This document shows, in pieces, positions 7,836-16,837 of a stretch of DNA of 52,724 nt (position 1 is its first letter; each line of letters starts with the position of its first letter). The DNA comes from an uncultured Acidaminococcus sp. Its GTDB lineage: Bacteria > Bacillota > Negativicutes > Acidaminococcales > Acidaminococcaceae. Below the pieces are notes generated by a model. It was not told the DNA's origin, ran no database searches, and saw nothing but the letters and a program-made list of their open reading frames with translations. Position numbers and translations under genes: made by a program. The stretch spans positions 1 through 52,724 of the forward strand of contig UPXT01000010.1 of assembly GCA_900538365.1 (NCBI GenBank), read 5' to 3'.

Positions 7836-9550
7836 TGAGGAGCACCTTCTTTCCATTCTGGATCGGTAAGGATCATTTCATCAAGGCGCCTGCCGCCGGG
7901 AACCATGGGGTAGACTTTCTGTTCCGGCGGAATGATCACCTTAAGCAGGGCGGGTCCCGGTGTTTCAAAAAGCTGGTCCAGCCCCTGTTTAAGGTCGTCA
8001 GGGGAAGTGGCTGTAAAACTTGGTACATCCATGGCGCGGGCGACCTTTGCCATATCAGGAAAATCATTGATAACGGATGCCGCCTGTCTTCCGCCGTAGA
8101 AGAGGCGCTGCCACTGGTTGACCATACCCAGGACCCCGTTTTGGAGAACAATGACTTTGACTTCGACCGCATAGCGGTGAAGGGTGGAAAATTCCTGGCA
8201 GTTCATGAGAATGCTGCCATCTCCCGTAAAGAGGACAACCTTGCATTTAGGGCAGCCTATCTTGGCTCCCAGAGCTGCCGGAAGACCATACCCCATGGTT
8301 CCCAAACCACCGGAAGTAATGAAGCGGCGTGGGGCTGCAAGGGGAAAGAACTGGGCGGCCCACATCTGGTGCTGTCCCACATCGGTTACGATGACCGTAT
8401 CCTCATCGGTATAGGTTTTGGCAGCGGTAAAGAGTGCTTCTGGCGTGATGACGCCTTTTTGGGGCACTGAGGCGAAGGGATGCTGTCTTTTGTTGAGAAG
8501 GACCTTCTCGCGCCAGGGTCCATATTGGGCTTGGAGGGACTTTTCGTCAAGGGCTTTGATCTTTTTGATAAAAAGGGGAAGGGACCAGCGCAGGTCCCCG
8601 TTGACGCTGATATCGGCATGGACAATCTTGTTGATTTCGACCTTATCGATATCGAAATGAACAATCTTGGCGTTGGGGGCAAAGTTTTCCACGTCACCGG
8701 TGACGCGGTCATCAAAGCGTGCCCCAAAGCTAAGGAGCAGGTCACAGTCGGTAATGCCCATGTTGGACGCATAGGACCCGTGCATACCGGCTAGCCCCAG
8801 CTGAAGGTCCCAACTGTCGGGGATGGCCCCTTTGCCCATGAGGGTTGTGACAACAGGAATTCCAAGGGATTTTACAAGCGTGCGGAGCAAGGACGCCGTT
8901 TCACTGAGAATCAGGCCGCCCCCCGTGAGGATGAGGGGCTTCCTGGCTTCTTTGAGGGCCTCGACGGCTTTGTCGATGTCTTTTGTGTCACCCCTGATGC
9001 TGCCCTTATAGCCGCGGAGGTGGACCGAATCGGGGTAGGAGAAGTCAAGTTCGGCATCAAAGACATCTTTAGCAATATCGACAAGGACCGGACCGGGCCG
9101 TCCCGTGGAAGCAATGTAAAAAGCTTCCTTGATGACACGGGGCAGTTCCTTGACGTTTTTTACAAGATAGTTGTGTTTGGTAATGGGGGTCGTAATACCC
9201 GAAATATCCGCTTCCTGAAAGGAGTCACGGCCGATGAGGGTGGTGGCGACCTGACCGCTGATGACAACCAGGGGAATGGAATCCATGGCCGCTGTGGCAA
9301 TGCCTGTCACCATATTGCAGACACCTGGTCCGGAGGTGGCAAAGGCAACTCCTGTATGTCCCGTTGCCCGGGCGTAGCCGTCTGCCGCATGGACAGCTCC
9401 CTGTTCATGACCGGTAAGGACATGGGTAATGTCCGATTGATCCAGTTCGTCATACAGCGTTAGGACAGAACCGCCGGGGTAGCCGAAGACCACCTGAACC
9501 TGGTCTTTTTTGAGGCACTCAATGAGGGCCCGTGCACCAATCATCTTCAT
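7832..9550 (-). CDS. ilvB: acetolactate synthase large (catalytic) subunit
   Basis: This is a ThDP-dependent enzyme of 572 residues that condenses two pyruvates, or pyruvate with 2-ketobutyrate. The catalytic glutamate is E49 in TGHEQGAVHAADGYA. The FAD/middle domain follows, and the ThDP/Mg motif GDGSILMNCQEF is in the C-terminal third. The length is standard. AAGGAG lies six bases before the ATG, and the gene follows ilvC by about 30 bases. Its stop overlaps ilvN. It is expected to respond to charged tRNA-Ile through the T-box upstream of ilvC. Confidence 0.96.
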   Translation of the reverse strand: MKMIGARALIECLKKDQVQVVFGYPGGSVLTLYDELDQSDITHVLTGHEQGAVHAADGYARATGHTGVAFATSGPGVCNMVTGIATAAMDSIPLVVISGQVATTLIGRDSFQEADISGITTPITKHNYLVKNVKELPRVIKEAFYIASTGRPGPVLVDIAKDVFDAELDFSYPDSVHLRGYKGSIRGDTKDIDKAVEALKEARKPLILTGGGLILSETASLLRTLVKSLGIPVVTTLMGKGAIPDSWDLQLGLAGMHGSYASNMGITDCDLLLSFGARFDDRVTGDVENFAPNAKIVHFDIDKVEINKIVHADISVNGDLRWSLPLFIKKIKALDEKSLQAQYGPWREKVLLNKRQHPFASVPQKGVITPEALFTAAKTYTDEDTVIVTDVGQHQMWAAQFFPLAAPRRFITSGGLGTMGYGLPAALGAKIGCPKCKVVLFTGDGSILMNCQEFSTLHRYAVEVKVIVLQNGVLGMVNQWQRLFYGGRQAASVINDFPDMAKVARAMDVPSFTATSPDDLKQGLDQLFETPGPALLKVIIPPEQKVYPMVPGGRRLDEMILTDPEWKEGAPQ

Positions 9551-9583
9551 GATGGTCTCCTTTTCTCTCCCGTTGGGGGCTTA

Positions 9584-10597
9584 TCAGTCTTTTTGGTCGT
9601 TGTCGTGGAGCCAGGGCATCATATCGCGCAGTTTGGCACCAACCGTCTCCAAAGGATGCTGGGCGGCCTGTCTGCGCAGAGCCTGGAAGTGGGCCCTTCC
9701 GCCAGCTTTATTTTCAAGGAGCCAGTCCTTGGCGAAGGTCCCATCTTGGATATCGGAAAGGACTTCCTTCATGGCTTTTTTGGTGGCTTCTTTCGGGACA
9801 ACCCGTTTGCCGCTTGTATAGTCACCATATTCTGCCGTATCGCTGATGGATTTTCTCATCTTGGCCATGCCGCCTTCATACATGAGATCCACAATCAGCT
9901 TCATCTCATGGAACGTTTCAAAATAGGCAATTTCCGGCTGATAGCCTGCTTCGCATAAGGTCTCGAAGCCATTGGTGATAAGCTGGCAGATACCGCCGCA
10001 CAAAACGGCCTGTTCCCCAAAAAGGTCCGTTTCCGTTTCTTCTTGGAAGGTCGTCTGGATGACACCGGCTCTGGTTCCCCCAATACCGCGGGCATAGGCC
10101 AGGGCAAGATCGAAACACTTTCCTGTCGCATCCTGTTCAACGGCAAAGACATCGGGGACACCGCCGCCTTCGACAAAGGTTCGGCGAACAAGGTGACCTG
10201 GGCCCTTGGGGGCGACCATGAAGACATCTACATCAGCAGGGGGCACAATCTGTTTGAAATGGATGTTGAAACCATGGGCAAAGGCAAGGGCACTGCCTTT
10301 TTTGAGGTTCGGACCGATTTCGTCCTTATAGACATCGGCCTGTTTTTCATCAGGGATGAGGACCATGGTGACGTCCGCCTCAGCAACCGCTTCACTGACC
10401 GTCTTGACGGAAAGACCCGCTTTTCGGGCAGCTTCTGCAGAATGGCTGCCCTTATAAAGCCCTACGACAACATCTACACCGCTTTCCTTGAGATTCAGGG
10501 CATGGGCGTGTCCTTGGCTGCCATAGCCGATGATGGCGATTTTCTTTCCCTTCAGTACTTCCCAATTGACATCCTGATCATAAAATACCTTTGCCAT
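9584..10597 (-). CDS. ilvC: ketol-acid reductoisomerase (class I)
   Basis: The protein has 337 residues, the class I length. It converts acetolactate or acetohydroxybutyrate to the dihydroxyacid using NAD(P)H and Mg. The Rossmann loop GYGSQGHAHA lies at 24-33, and the knotted C-terminal domain with its conserved acidic metal ligands follows. AGAGGTAAAGAAC precedes the ATG. It is the first gene downstream of the isoleucine T-box at 10672-10935 and starts the ilvC-ilvB-ilvN unit. Confidence 0.97.
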   Translation of the reverse strand: MAKVFYDQDVNWEVLKGKKIAIIGYGSQGHAHALNLKESGVDVVVGLYKGSHSAEAARKAGLSVKTVSEAVAEADVTMVLIPDEKQADVYKDEIGPNLKKGSALAFAHGFNIHFKQIVPPADVDVFMVAPKGPGHLVRRTFVEGGGVPDVFAVEQDATGKCFDLALAYARGIGGTRAGVIQTTFQEETETDLFGEQAVLCGGICQLITNGFETLCEAGYQPEIAYFETFHEMKLIVDLMYEGGMAKMRKSISDTAEYGDYTSGKRVVPKEATKKAMKEVLSDIQDGTFAKDWLLENKAGGRAHFQALRRQAAQHPLETVGAKLRDMMPWLHDNDQKD

Positions 10598-10671
10598 GTT
10601 CTTTACCTCTTTCTCTTTTTTGCAGGGGGGTTGATACGTTTGGTCGGCATCGATGCCGTTTTTGCTAAAAT

Positions 10672-10935
10672 AAAAAGATCCGTCCCTTTAAGGGACGGAT
10701 CCAAAAGTCCGCGTTACCACCCTGATTCCTGGCCTCTTACGAGATCCAGACGCTCTCAAACGTACCAACATACGCGTTTCCTATAACGGGGAACGGCCGT
10801 CAGCACTTACCGCCAAAGCTTCAGCACTTCTCTTCAGGGAGGATTTTCACAAGCGATCCCAACACCGGCTCGCACCAACCGCCGGCTCTCTGGAGCGGTC
10901 ACGCCCGTTACTCTTTCCCGTCGTTAGATTTTTTG
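10672..10935 (-). promoter_or_regulatory. T-box leader, isoleucine-specific, upstream of ilvC
   Basis: Reading on the minus strand, the leader starts near ACGACGGGAAAGAGTAA and has the AGAGAGCCGG element of Stem I. A specifier loop GTGAAA-ATC-CTCCCTGAAG follows, with ATC (Ile) at 10842-10844. The T-box sequence AGGGTGGTAACGCGG is at about 10710-10723. It ends in a GATCCGTCCC/GGGACGGATC terminator (10677-10701) with a T tract. Uncharged tRNA-Ile should stabilise the antiterminator and switch on ilvC-ilvB-ilvN. Confidence 0.93.
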
Positions 10936-10963
10936 CTATGGACTTGTTAAAAAGTATGAATGC

Positions 10964-10992
10964 ATTGTAGCGAAAAAATGGCAATGCGTCAA
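10964..10992 (-). promoter_or_regulatory. promoter of the ilvC T-box transcript
   Basis: On the minus strand, TTGACG (10987-10992), a 17-nt spacer and TACAAT (10964-10969) lie about 30 bases before the first T-box helix. Confidence 0.8.
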
Positions 10993-11057
10993 CAAAAAAA
11001 TCATATTTCTTCTAAATACACCATAAAATAAATTAAAGTGTAATCTTAGGAACAGAA

Positions 11058-12305
11058 TTAAATAGATTTGTCCTTTTTTAGAAAACACTGCCCCACATAC
11101 CATATCACAAACTGATGGGCAATCCGTCCATTGCGCCCAGAATGTTCCATTTCCCAGCGCACGGCTTCGACTCGGAGTTCTTCTTGGGAAAGCGCAATCC
11201 CTTTTTTGGACAGTTCATGGGCAATGATATCAAGATATTCTTCTTGGGACAGCTTGCCATAATGAAGGATGAGTCCAAAACGGTCTGAAAGGGAGATGGA
11301 CTCGTTCGTGTGGTCGTCACGGTAGACGTCTTCTGTATCATCCTTCCGGTTCATCCAGGTTTCTTTGATGAGATGGCGGCGGTTGCTTGTCACATAAAGC
11401 AGGACGTTTTCCGGCTGGGGCGTGACGCTGCCGTCAATGGCTGATTTGAGGATCTTGTATTCCTGTTCTCCCTCGTCAAAGGATAGGTCATCCAAAAAAA
11501 GCACAAAACGATAGTGCTTTTCTTGACCGAGGAGGGATAGGAGACGGGGCAGGTGGTCCAGTTGGGTTCGCTCCATTTGGACAAGGCGCAGACCTTTTTC
11601 TCCAAAGCGGGAAACCATGGCTTTGACCAGGGTGGATTTTCCCGTTCCCCGAGCCCCGGTGAGCAGCACATTGTTACCCTTCTTTCCTGCTGCAAAAACG
11701 GCCGTATTGTCAAGAATAGCTGTTTTTTGCGCCTCGTAGCCCAAAAGATCCCTGTCGTCGTAATGGGGAAAATCGGAAATACCGACAAGGAGGCCGTCTT
11801 CATCAAGGCGAAAGGCGTCAAATTCAGAAAAAAGACCGGATCCATAGCTTTCGTAGTGGGACAAAAGGATTGTTGCCCCTTCGTCCGGGTCCTTGGCCGA
11901 TAAGAGGGCCTGCAAAAGAGCCATTTCCCCTTTGCGGGCATGGTGTACCGTGGGCTCGTAATGAGCTAGGAGCGGGGACAGGGAAAGGTCACACGGATCC
12001 AGGAAAAGATAGGGCCAGAGAAGCGATAGGTCATGCTGGATGGCCTTTTTGAGGGAGGGTCCTGCCTCCTGCCCTTTTTCCAGAAAGCGGGACAGGGGAA
12101 GGCTGGCGCCTCCCAAAAGGTGGACGAGATAAGTGGCCGGAAGGCGGCCCCAAAGCCCTAAGGTCTCGGCTTTTTCCACAAGCTGGGCACTTAAGGAAGG
12201 GGCTGCCTTACCGCTTTGGCCGGCTTTGGAAAGCGCTGCTATGACAGGATCTGCCAAAAGACCGTGGAAGGCCAGGAGTGCTTCCAGGGGCGGTAGGTTT
12301 AGCAT
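11058..12305 (-). CDS. DUF815-family AAA-type ATPase
   Basis: The protein has 415 residues. The Walker A motif is GARGTGKST (217-225) and a Walker B-like hydrophobic-DD stretch (FVLFLDDLSFDE) follows about 40 residues later. The C-terminal half matches the DUF815 ATP-binding family as I know it; the N-terminal 200 residues are a helical region without a recognised domain. The family has no established role. It starts behind AAAGGAGG, just 25 bases after a terminator-like hairpin that ends the transporter gene upstream, and no separate promoter is visible. It may be read through from the ilvD T-box unit. No link to branched-chain metabolism is known. Confidence 0.82.
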   Translation of the reverse strand: MLNLPPLEALLAFHGLLADPVIAALSKAGQSGKAAPSLSAQLVEKAETLGLWGRLPATYLVHLLGGASLPLSRFLEKGQEAGPSLKKAIQHDLSLLWPYLFLDPCDLSLSPLLAHYEPTVHHARKGEMALLQALLSAKDPDEGATILLSHYESYGSGLFSEFDAFRLDEDGLLVGISDFPHYDDRDLLGYEAQKTAILDNTAVFAAGKKGNNVLLTGARGTGKSTLVKAMVSRFGEKGLRLVQMERTQLDHLPRLLSLLGQEKHYRFVLFLDDLSFDEGEQEYKILKSAIDGSVTPQPENVLLYVTSNRRHLIKETWMNRKDDTEDVYRDDHTNESISLSDRFGLILHYGKLSQEEYLDIIAHELSKKGIALSQEELRVEAVRWEMEHSGRNGRIAHQFVIWYVGQCFLKKDKSI

Positions 12306-12329
12306 GGGATTCCTCCTTTATTATGAAAA

Positions 12330-12354
12330 AAGGAGCTACTTAAGGCAGCTCCTT
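12330..12354 (-). terminator. terminator after the BASS transporter gene
   Basis: On the minus strand, AAGGAGCT pairs with AGCTCCTT and a T run follows. It lies just before the ribosome site of the DUF815 gene, so it may attenuate rather than fully stop transcription. Confidence 0.75.
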
Positions 12355-12361
12355 GTGGGGA

Positions 12362-13366
12362 TCAGGCTTTTGCAGGAGCTGATTCCAAGACGGTCTGTTC
12401 TTTTTCGTAATCCGGGTCAAAGCGGGGATTGAAGACGTTGAGATAGAGATAGGCCAAGACGGCACCGGAAATATTGTGCCAAGCGGAAAAGACAGCACCA
12501 GGCACAGTGGCTGTCGGCATGGCGGCAAAATGGGCTTTGGCAAGCCCCACGGCAAGTCCGGAATTCTGCATGCCCACCTCGATGGAAAGGGCCACTGCTT
12601 TTTTCCAAGGAAGTCCGACCAGTCTTGCCACAGCAAAGCCCAAGGCATAGCCCAGGCAGTTGTGCAGGATGACAACGAGGAAGATGACGCCTACATTGGC
12701 GAGGATGGCCGCTTTACTGGCTCCGATGACACCACCGATAATTAGGCTGATGGCAAGGGCAGAGACGGCCGGCGTATAGTCCGTTGCTGCACTGGCAAGC
12801 TTCGGCAGGAAGGTCCGGAGGGCTACGCCAAGGCAGATGGGGAGAATGACAATCTGGAGGATGCTCACAAACATGCCTACAGGATCAAAGGCAATCTTTT
12901 CCCCAATGAGGAGATAGGTGATAAAAGGCGTCAGGATCGGTGACAGGACGGTCGATACGCTCGTCATGGTGACCGATAGGGCTAGGTCCCCTTTGCTCAT
13001 GAAGGTAATGACATTGCTTGATGTGCCGCCTGGGCAGGTGCCGACCAGAACGACGCCGACTGTAAGGGCCGGACTCAGGTCAAAGGCGCGGGAGAGCAGA
13101 TAGGCAAGGAAAGGCATAATGAAAAACTGTGCCACAGCGCCCAAGAGGACGTCTTTTGGCCGCTTGAAGACGAGGACAAAATCCTTAAGGGACAGGGTGG
13201 TCCCCATTCCAAACATGACAACCCCAAGGAGCAGGCTCAGGACGGAGACACCGCCCACTTTGCCGAGGACCCAGCGGAAAAGGCCGGGATCCATAAAGCC
13301 TAGGACAAGGAACGCAACGGCAAGGAGACCGAAATATTTTCCAATCAAGGCACAAAATTTTTTCAT
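12362..13366 (-). CDS. bile acid:sodium symporter (BASS) family transporter
   Basis: This is a very hydrophobic protein of 334 residues with about nine or ten membrane segments. It has the BASS-family arrangement, including the conserved GTCPGGTSSNVITF motif (about 109-122) in the sodium/substrate crossover region. Known relatives move bile acids, ketopantoate (PanS) and, in plants, 2-keto acids. It lies 19 bases after ilvD in the same T-box unit. A 2-keto acid or ketopantoate substrate is therefore a reasonable inference, but this is not shown by the sequence. AAGGAAG precedes the ATG. Confidence 0.85.
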   Translation of the reverse strand: MKKFCALIGKYFGLLAVAFLVLGFMDPGLFRWVLGKVGGVSVLSLLLGVVMFGMGTTLSLKDFVLVFKRPKDVLLGAVAQFFIMPFLAYLLSRAFDLSPALTVGVVLVGTCPGGTSSNVITFMSKGDLALSVTMTSVSTVLSPILTPFITYLLIGEKIAFDPVGMFVSILQIVILPICLGVALRTFLPKLASAATDYTPAVSALAISLIIGGVIGASKAAILANVGVIFLVVILHNCLGYALGFAVARLVGLPWKKAVALSIEVGMQNSGLAVGLAKAHFAAMPTATVPGAVFSAWHNISGAVLAYLYLNVFNPRFDPDYEKEQTVLESAPAKA

Positions 13367-13385
13367 GGGTAAGACTTCCTTTCGT

Positions 13386-15038
13386 TTATTTCAGGACAGC
13401 GCCTGTATTGGCGCTTGTAACAAGGCGGGCATAGCGGGATAAGTACCCCGTCTTGACTTTTGGTTCCGGTCTTTTCCAAGCGGCTTTTCTTCTTGCAAGT
13501 TCTGTCTCATCAACCAGCAGCTCGAGCCGGCGATTCGGAACGTCGACGAGGATCCTGTCCCCATCTTTGACAAGGGCGATGGGACCGCCTTCCATGGCTT
13601 CCGGGGAAATGTGGCCGACGCAGGCACCGCGGCTGGCTCCGGAGAAGCGGCCATCCGTCAGGAGAGCAACCTTGAGCCCCATACCTGTAATGACGGCTGT
13701 GGGGTTGAGCATTTCCCGCATACCCGGGCCGCCCTTCGGGCCTTCATAGCGAATGACGACGACATGACCTTCCTTGATTTCACCGCCCGTAATGGCCTTG
13801 ATGGCCGCTTCTTCCGAATCATAGCATTTGGCCGTTCCTTCATAGGTCAGAAGCTCTTTTTCCACAGCGCTTTCCTTGATGACGCTGCCCAAAGGCGCAA
13901 GGTTTCCTTTGAGGATGGCAATGCCGCCCTTATTCATGTAGGCGTTGTCAATGTCATGGATGACTTCATGGTTTTCGACAAAAGCATGGGCCAGACGGTC
14001 CTTTAGGGGACCTGTCACGGTGAGACAGTCTGTATGGATGAGGCCAATTTTTGTCAGTTCCTTCATGACGGCGGAAATGCCGCCTGCTTCGTCAAGGTCC
14101 TGCATATGGTAGGAACCGCCAGGGCTCATCTTCGTGATGTAGCGGGCCTTGCGGCTGATTTCATCAAAAAGGTCAAGGGACAGATTGACGCCCGCTTCGT
14201 GGGCAATGGCCGGCAGGTGGAGAACCGTATTGGTTGAGCCGCCAATGGCCATGTCAACGGCAATGGCGTTTTCAAAGGCTTCAAGGGTCATGATGTCGCG
14301 GGGACGGACATTTTTCTTTACAAGATCCATGACCGCCCAGCCGGCTTTTTTCGCCAGCATGCGGCGGCGCCCGGAATAGGCGGCCGGAATGGTACCGTTA
14401 CCTGCTAGCCCCATGCCCAATACTTCGGTCAGGCTGTTCATGGTATTTGCCGTAAATAAGCCAGCGCAGGAGCCGCAGCTCGGGCAGGCCCGGAATTCCA
14501 TGGCTTCCATTTCATCGGCCGAAAGTTCGCCGGCTTCAAATTTTCCGGCTGCTTCAAACATGGTGCTGACACTGATGTCGCGCCCTTTCCAGCGGCCGGC
14601 AAGCATGGGGCCGCCGCTGACGACGACGGTGGGGATGTTGAGCCGTCCGGCTGCCATGAGCATGCCCGGCACAACCTTGTCGCAGTTGGGAATCATGACC
14701 AGTCCGTCAAAGGCATGACCGTTCGCCACAGCTTCGATGGAGTCGGCAATGAGTTCGCGGCTCGCAAGGGGATACTTCATGCCGTCATGGCCCATGGCAA
14801 TGCCGTCACAGATGGCGATGGCAGGAAATTCAACGGGCATGCCGCCTGCTTCGGCCACACCCATCTTCACAGCATCGGCAATTTCCCGTAGGTGCATATG
14901 ACCGGGCACGATTTCGTTGAAGGAATTGACAACACCAATCATGGGGCGCTGCAGTTCTTCATTGGTGTAGCCCATGGCATGGAACAGGCTGCGGTGGGCG
15001 GAACGTTGGGATCCTTTTTTTGTGATATCACTTCTCAT
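13386..15038 (-). CDS. ilvD: dihydroxy-acid dehydratase
   Basis: The protein has 550 residues. It dehydrates 2,3-dihydroxy-isovalerate and -methylvalerate to the 2-keto acids, the third common step of Ile/Val synthesis. The Fe-S cysteine motifs are NCDK (C119) and CPSCGSC (C185, C188, C191), followed by GLFTANTMN. The N-terminal VPGHMHL (45-51) resembles the E. coli-type oxygen-sensitive enzyme rather than the forms with an extra Cys there. AGAGAGGT precedes the ATG. It is the first gene of the second T-box unit, separated from ilvC-ilvB-ilvN. Confidence 0.96.
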   Translation of the reverse strand: MRSDITKKGSQRSAHRSLFHAMGYTNEELQRPMIGVVNSFNEIVPGHMHLREIADAVKMGVAEAGGMPVEFPAIAICDGIAMGHDGMKYPLASRELIADSIEAVANGHAFDGLVMIPNCDKVVPGMLMAAGRLNIPTVVVSGGPMLAGRWKGRDISVSTMFEAAGKFEAGELSADEMEAMEFRACPSCGSCAGLFTANTMNSLTEVLGMGLAGNGTIPAAYSGRRRMLAKKAGWAVMDLVKKNVRPRDIMTLEAFENAIAVDMAIGGSTNTVLHLPAIAHEAGVNLSLDLFDEISRKARYITKMSPGGSYHMQDLDEAGGISAVMKELTKIGLIHTDCLTVTGPLKDRLAHAFVENHEVIHDIDNAYMNKGGIAILKGNLAPLGSVIKESAVEKELLTYEGTAKCYDSEEAAIKAITGGEIKEGHVVVIRYEGPKGGPGMREMLNPTAVITGMGLKVALLTDGRFSGASRGACVGHISPEAMEGGPIALVKDGDRILVDVPNRRLELLVDETELARRKAAWKRPEPKVKTGYLSRYARLVTSANTGAVLK

Positions 15039-15088
15039 GATACAGACCTCTCTTTCATAACAATTGGAGTGCAGGGAAATCAGGGTAT

Positions 15089-15333
15089 AAAAAAACGCCC
15101 CTCATCATGAGGGACGAAATGATTCGCGGTACCACCCTTATTCCCATCCGGATGAATGGGCACTCAACGTACTGACATACGCGTTTCCACTAACGGGGAT
15201 CAACCGTCAGGACTTACTGGATTCAGTCCTGCTCCTCGGGGAGGATCTTTGTCTGCGGCCAGATTCCGGCTTTCACCAAGCGCCGGCTCTCTGTGATCTG
15301 GTGGAACAGAGTACTTGTTCCCGTCATCGGATT
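15089..15333 (-). promoter_or_regulatory. T-box leader, isoleucine-specific, upstream of ilvD
   Basis: On the minus strand the leader starts near CCGATGACGGGAACAAGTA. It has AGAGAGCCGGCG, a specifier loop AAAG-ATC-CTCC with ATC (Ile) at 15244-15246, and the T-box AGGGTGGTACCGCG at about 15125-15138. A GTCCCTC/GAGGGGC terminator with a T run (15089-15115) follows. The layout and the ATC-CTCC specifier match the ilvC leader, so both units should respond to uncharged tRNA-Ile. Confidence 0.93.
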
Positions 15334-15360
15334 TGTAACTTATTTGAGTTGACATGTGAA

Positions 15361-15389
15361 ATTCTATCCATCTCTTGTGGACTTGTCAA
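15361..15389 (-). promoter_or_regulatory. promoter of the ilvD T-box transcript
   Basis: On the minus strand, TTGACA (15384-15389), a 17-nt spacer and TAGAAT (15361-15366) lie just upstream of the T-box leader. Confidence 0.8.
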
Positions 15390-15517
15390 GTTATTTTTTA
15401 AGAAAAGTACCGTACATTCTTAATTTGTCAGGATTGAAACAGAAAGGAATCAACAAAGGGGAAGATAAAGGGATGAGACCTGTTTTTTGAAAATGAAAAA
15501 CAAAAAGTCCGCTTTTA

Positions 15518-15546
15518 TTGACAAATATAAACGATATGGATAAAAT
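15518..15546 (+). promoter_or_regulatory. promoter of the transporter-M20 peptidase pair
   Basis: TTGACA (15518-15523), a 17-nt spacer and TAAAAT (15541-15546) leave a 5' untranslated region of about 75 nt before the ATG at 15627. No leader structure was recognised in it. Confidence 0.7.
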
Positions 15547-15626
15547 AATTAACTATATTTAAAATATTTGTACATGTTATGAAAACAATTCTATTGTATG
15601 TCTACTAAAAGTAGGGGGAATGGCTG

Positions 15627-16814
15627 ATGGAGATGTGGACTTCGCTTTTGATTGTCCTTGCTGTCTTTGCCTTGGGCGATGTGATTTCGATTCTTACGAA
15701 GGCGCGGATTTCGTCCTTGTTTGTCATTATGATGACCTTCCTGATTCTCTTCCTGACCCATACGATTCCTCCGGATATCGTCAAACGAGCCGGTCTTGAA
15801 ACTTTGGGCCCTATTGCCATCGGTATGCTCCTTGTTAATATGGGCTCCAGTGTGGATGTGAGGATGCTCAAAAGGGAGTGGCGCAGCGTAGTAGGAAGTA
15901 TCATTTCCATGATCATTGCTGTCGTAAGCTGTTTGGCCATGATTCCCCTTATTGGTCGGGAAAATGCCCTTGCCTCGGCGCCCGTCATCAATGGCGGCGT
16001 GATTGCGACCAATACGATGGTCGCGGCCGCCCTTGAAAAGGGTTTGCCCTTGACAGCGGCTTTGGCCGCTTTTCTATATGCTACACAGAAATTTGTCGGC
16101 ACCTTGCCGGCTTCCTATTTTGGCCTCCGGGCTGCGCGGCGTTATTTGGCTGATTTTCGCCGTGCCAAAAAAGATGACCCGACCTTTGTGTTTGCTTCCC
16201 AAAGGGCAGAAAACAATCCGTGGCGCCAAACCTTTGCCGAGCGGCATGGGCGGCACTATACCGCCTATATTTGCCTTTTCATCGGGGCCTTGTGCAGCTA
16301 TGTCGGTTTTTGGGGCGGCGTCTTTACCCACAAATGGGTGGGCCTGACCATTTGGTGTATGCTCTTTGGCATTGGCCTTCGGGCCCTGGGCCTTGTGCCG
16401 CCCAATTTCATGAAGAATCATGGGGTGTCGACGGGATTTTTCATGTTTGGGGTCCTTACCGTCATTGTTCCGTCCCTTGCCAAAGTGGATCTGTCCATGC
16501 TGCCCCAACTGGGATTTTTTGTGGTCTGTGTCTTTGCGCTCACGCTTTTGGGGATTGTTGTCGTATTCAAGGTCCTTCCCGTATGGAAGATTGTTGGGGA
16601 TAGGGATCTTGCCATCGGTATTGCCATGTGCCAGATGATTGGCTATCCCGGAACGCAGCTCATCAGTGACGAGATTGCAAAGACCGTGGGGGAGACCGAC
16701 GAGGAAGTGGATTATCTTTCAACTCGCATTGGGACGGCTTATGTCATTTCGGGCTTTACATCGGTCACGATTTTTTCCATCATCGTTGCAAGCATCATGG
16801 CCCACCTCCTATAA
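15627..16814 (+). CDS. multi-pass membrane transporter, possibly sodium/glutamate symporter-like
   Basis: The protein has 395 residues and about ten predicted membrane segments in two halves. They are separated by a charged cytoplasmic loop (about 165-205, rich in R/K/D/E). The pattern of a glycine- and asparagine-rich re-entrant stretch (NGGVIATNTMVAAALE, about 122-137) and a second near the C terminus resembles sodium-coupled carriers of the GltS/ESS type. I do not recognise the family with certainty. AGGGGG lies eight bases before the ATG. The next gene, an M20 peptidase, overlaps its stop or starts 23 bases later, so the substrate may be a peptide or amino-acid conjugate. Confidence 0.6.
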   Translation: MEMWTSLLIVLAVFALGDVISILTKARISSLFVIMMTFLILFLTHTIPPDIVKRAGLETLGPIAIGMLLVNMGSSVDVRMLKREWRSVVGSIISMIIAVVSCLAMIPLIGRENALASAPVINGGVIATNTMVAAALEKGLPLTAALAAFLYATQKFVGTLPASYFGLRAARRYLADFRRAKKDDPTFVFASQRAENNPWRQTFAERHGRHYTAYICLFIGALCSYVGFWGGVFTHKWVGLTIWCMLFGIGLRALGLVPPNFMKNHGVSTGFFMFGVLTVIVPSLAKVDLSMLPQLGFFVVCVFALTLLGIVVVFKVLPVWKIVGDRDLAIGIAMCQMIGYPGTQLISDEIAKTVGETDEEVDYLSTRIGTAYVISGFTSVTIFSIIVASIMAHLL

Positions 16815-16837
16815 TGGGGGAGAAAGGAGAAAAGCCA

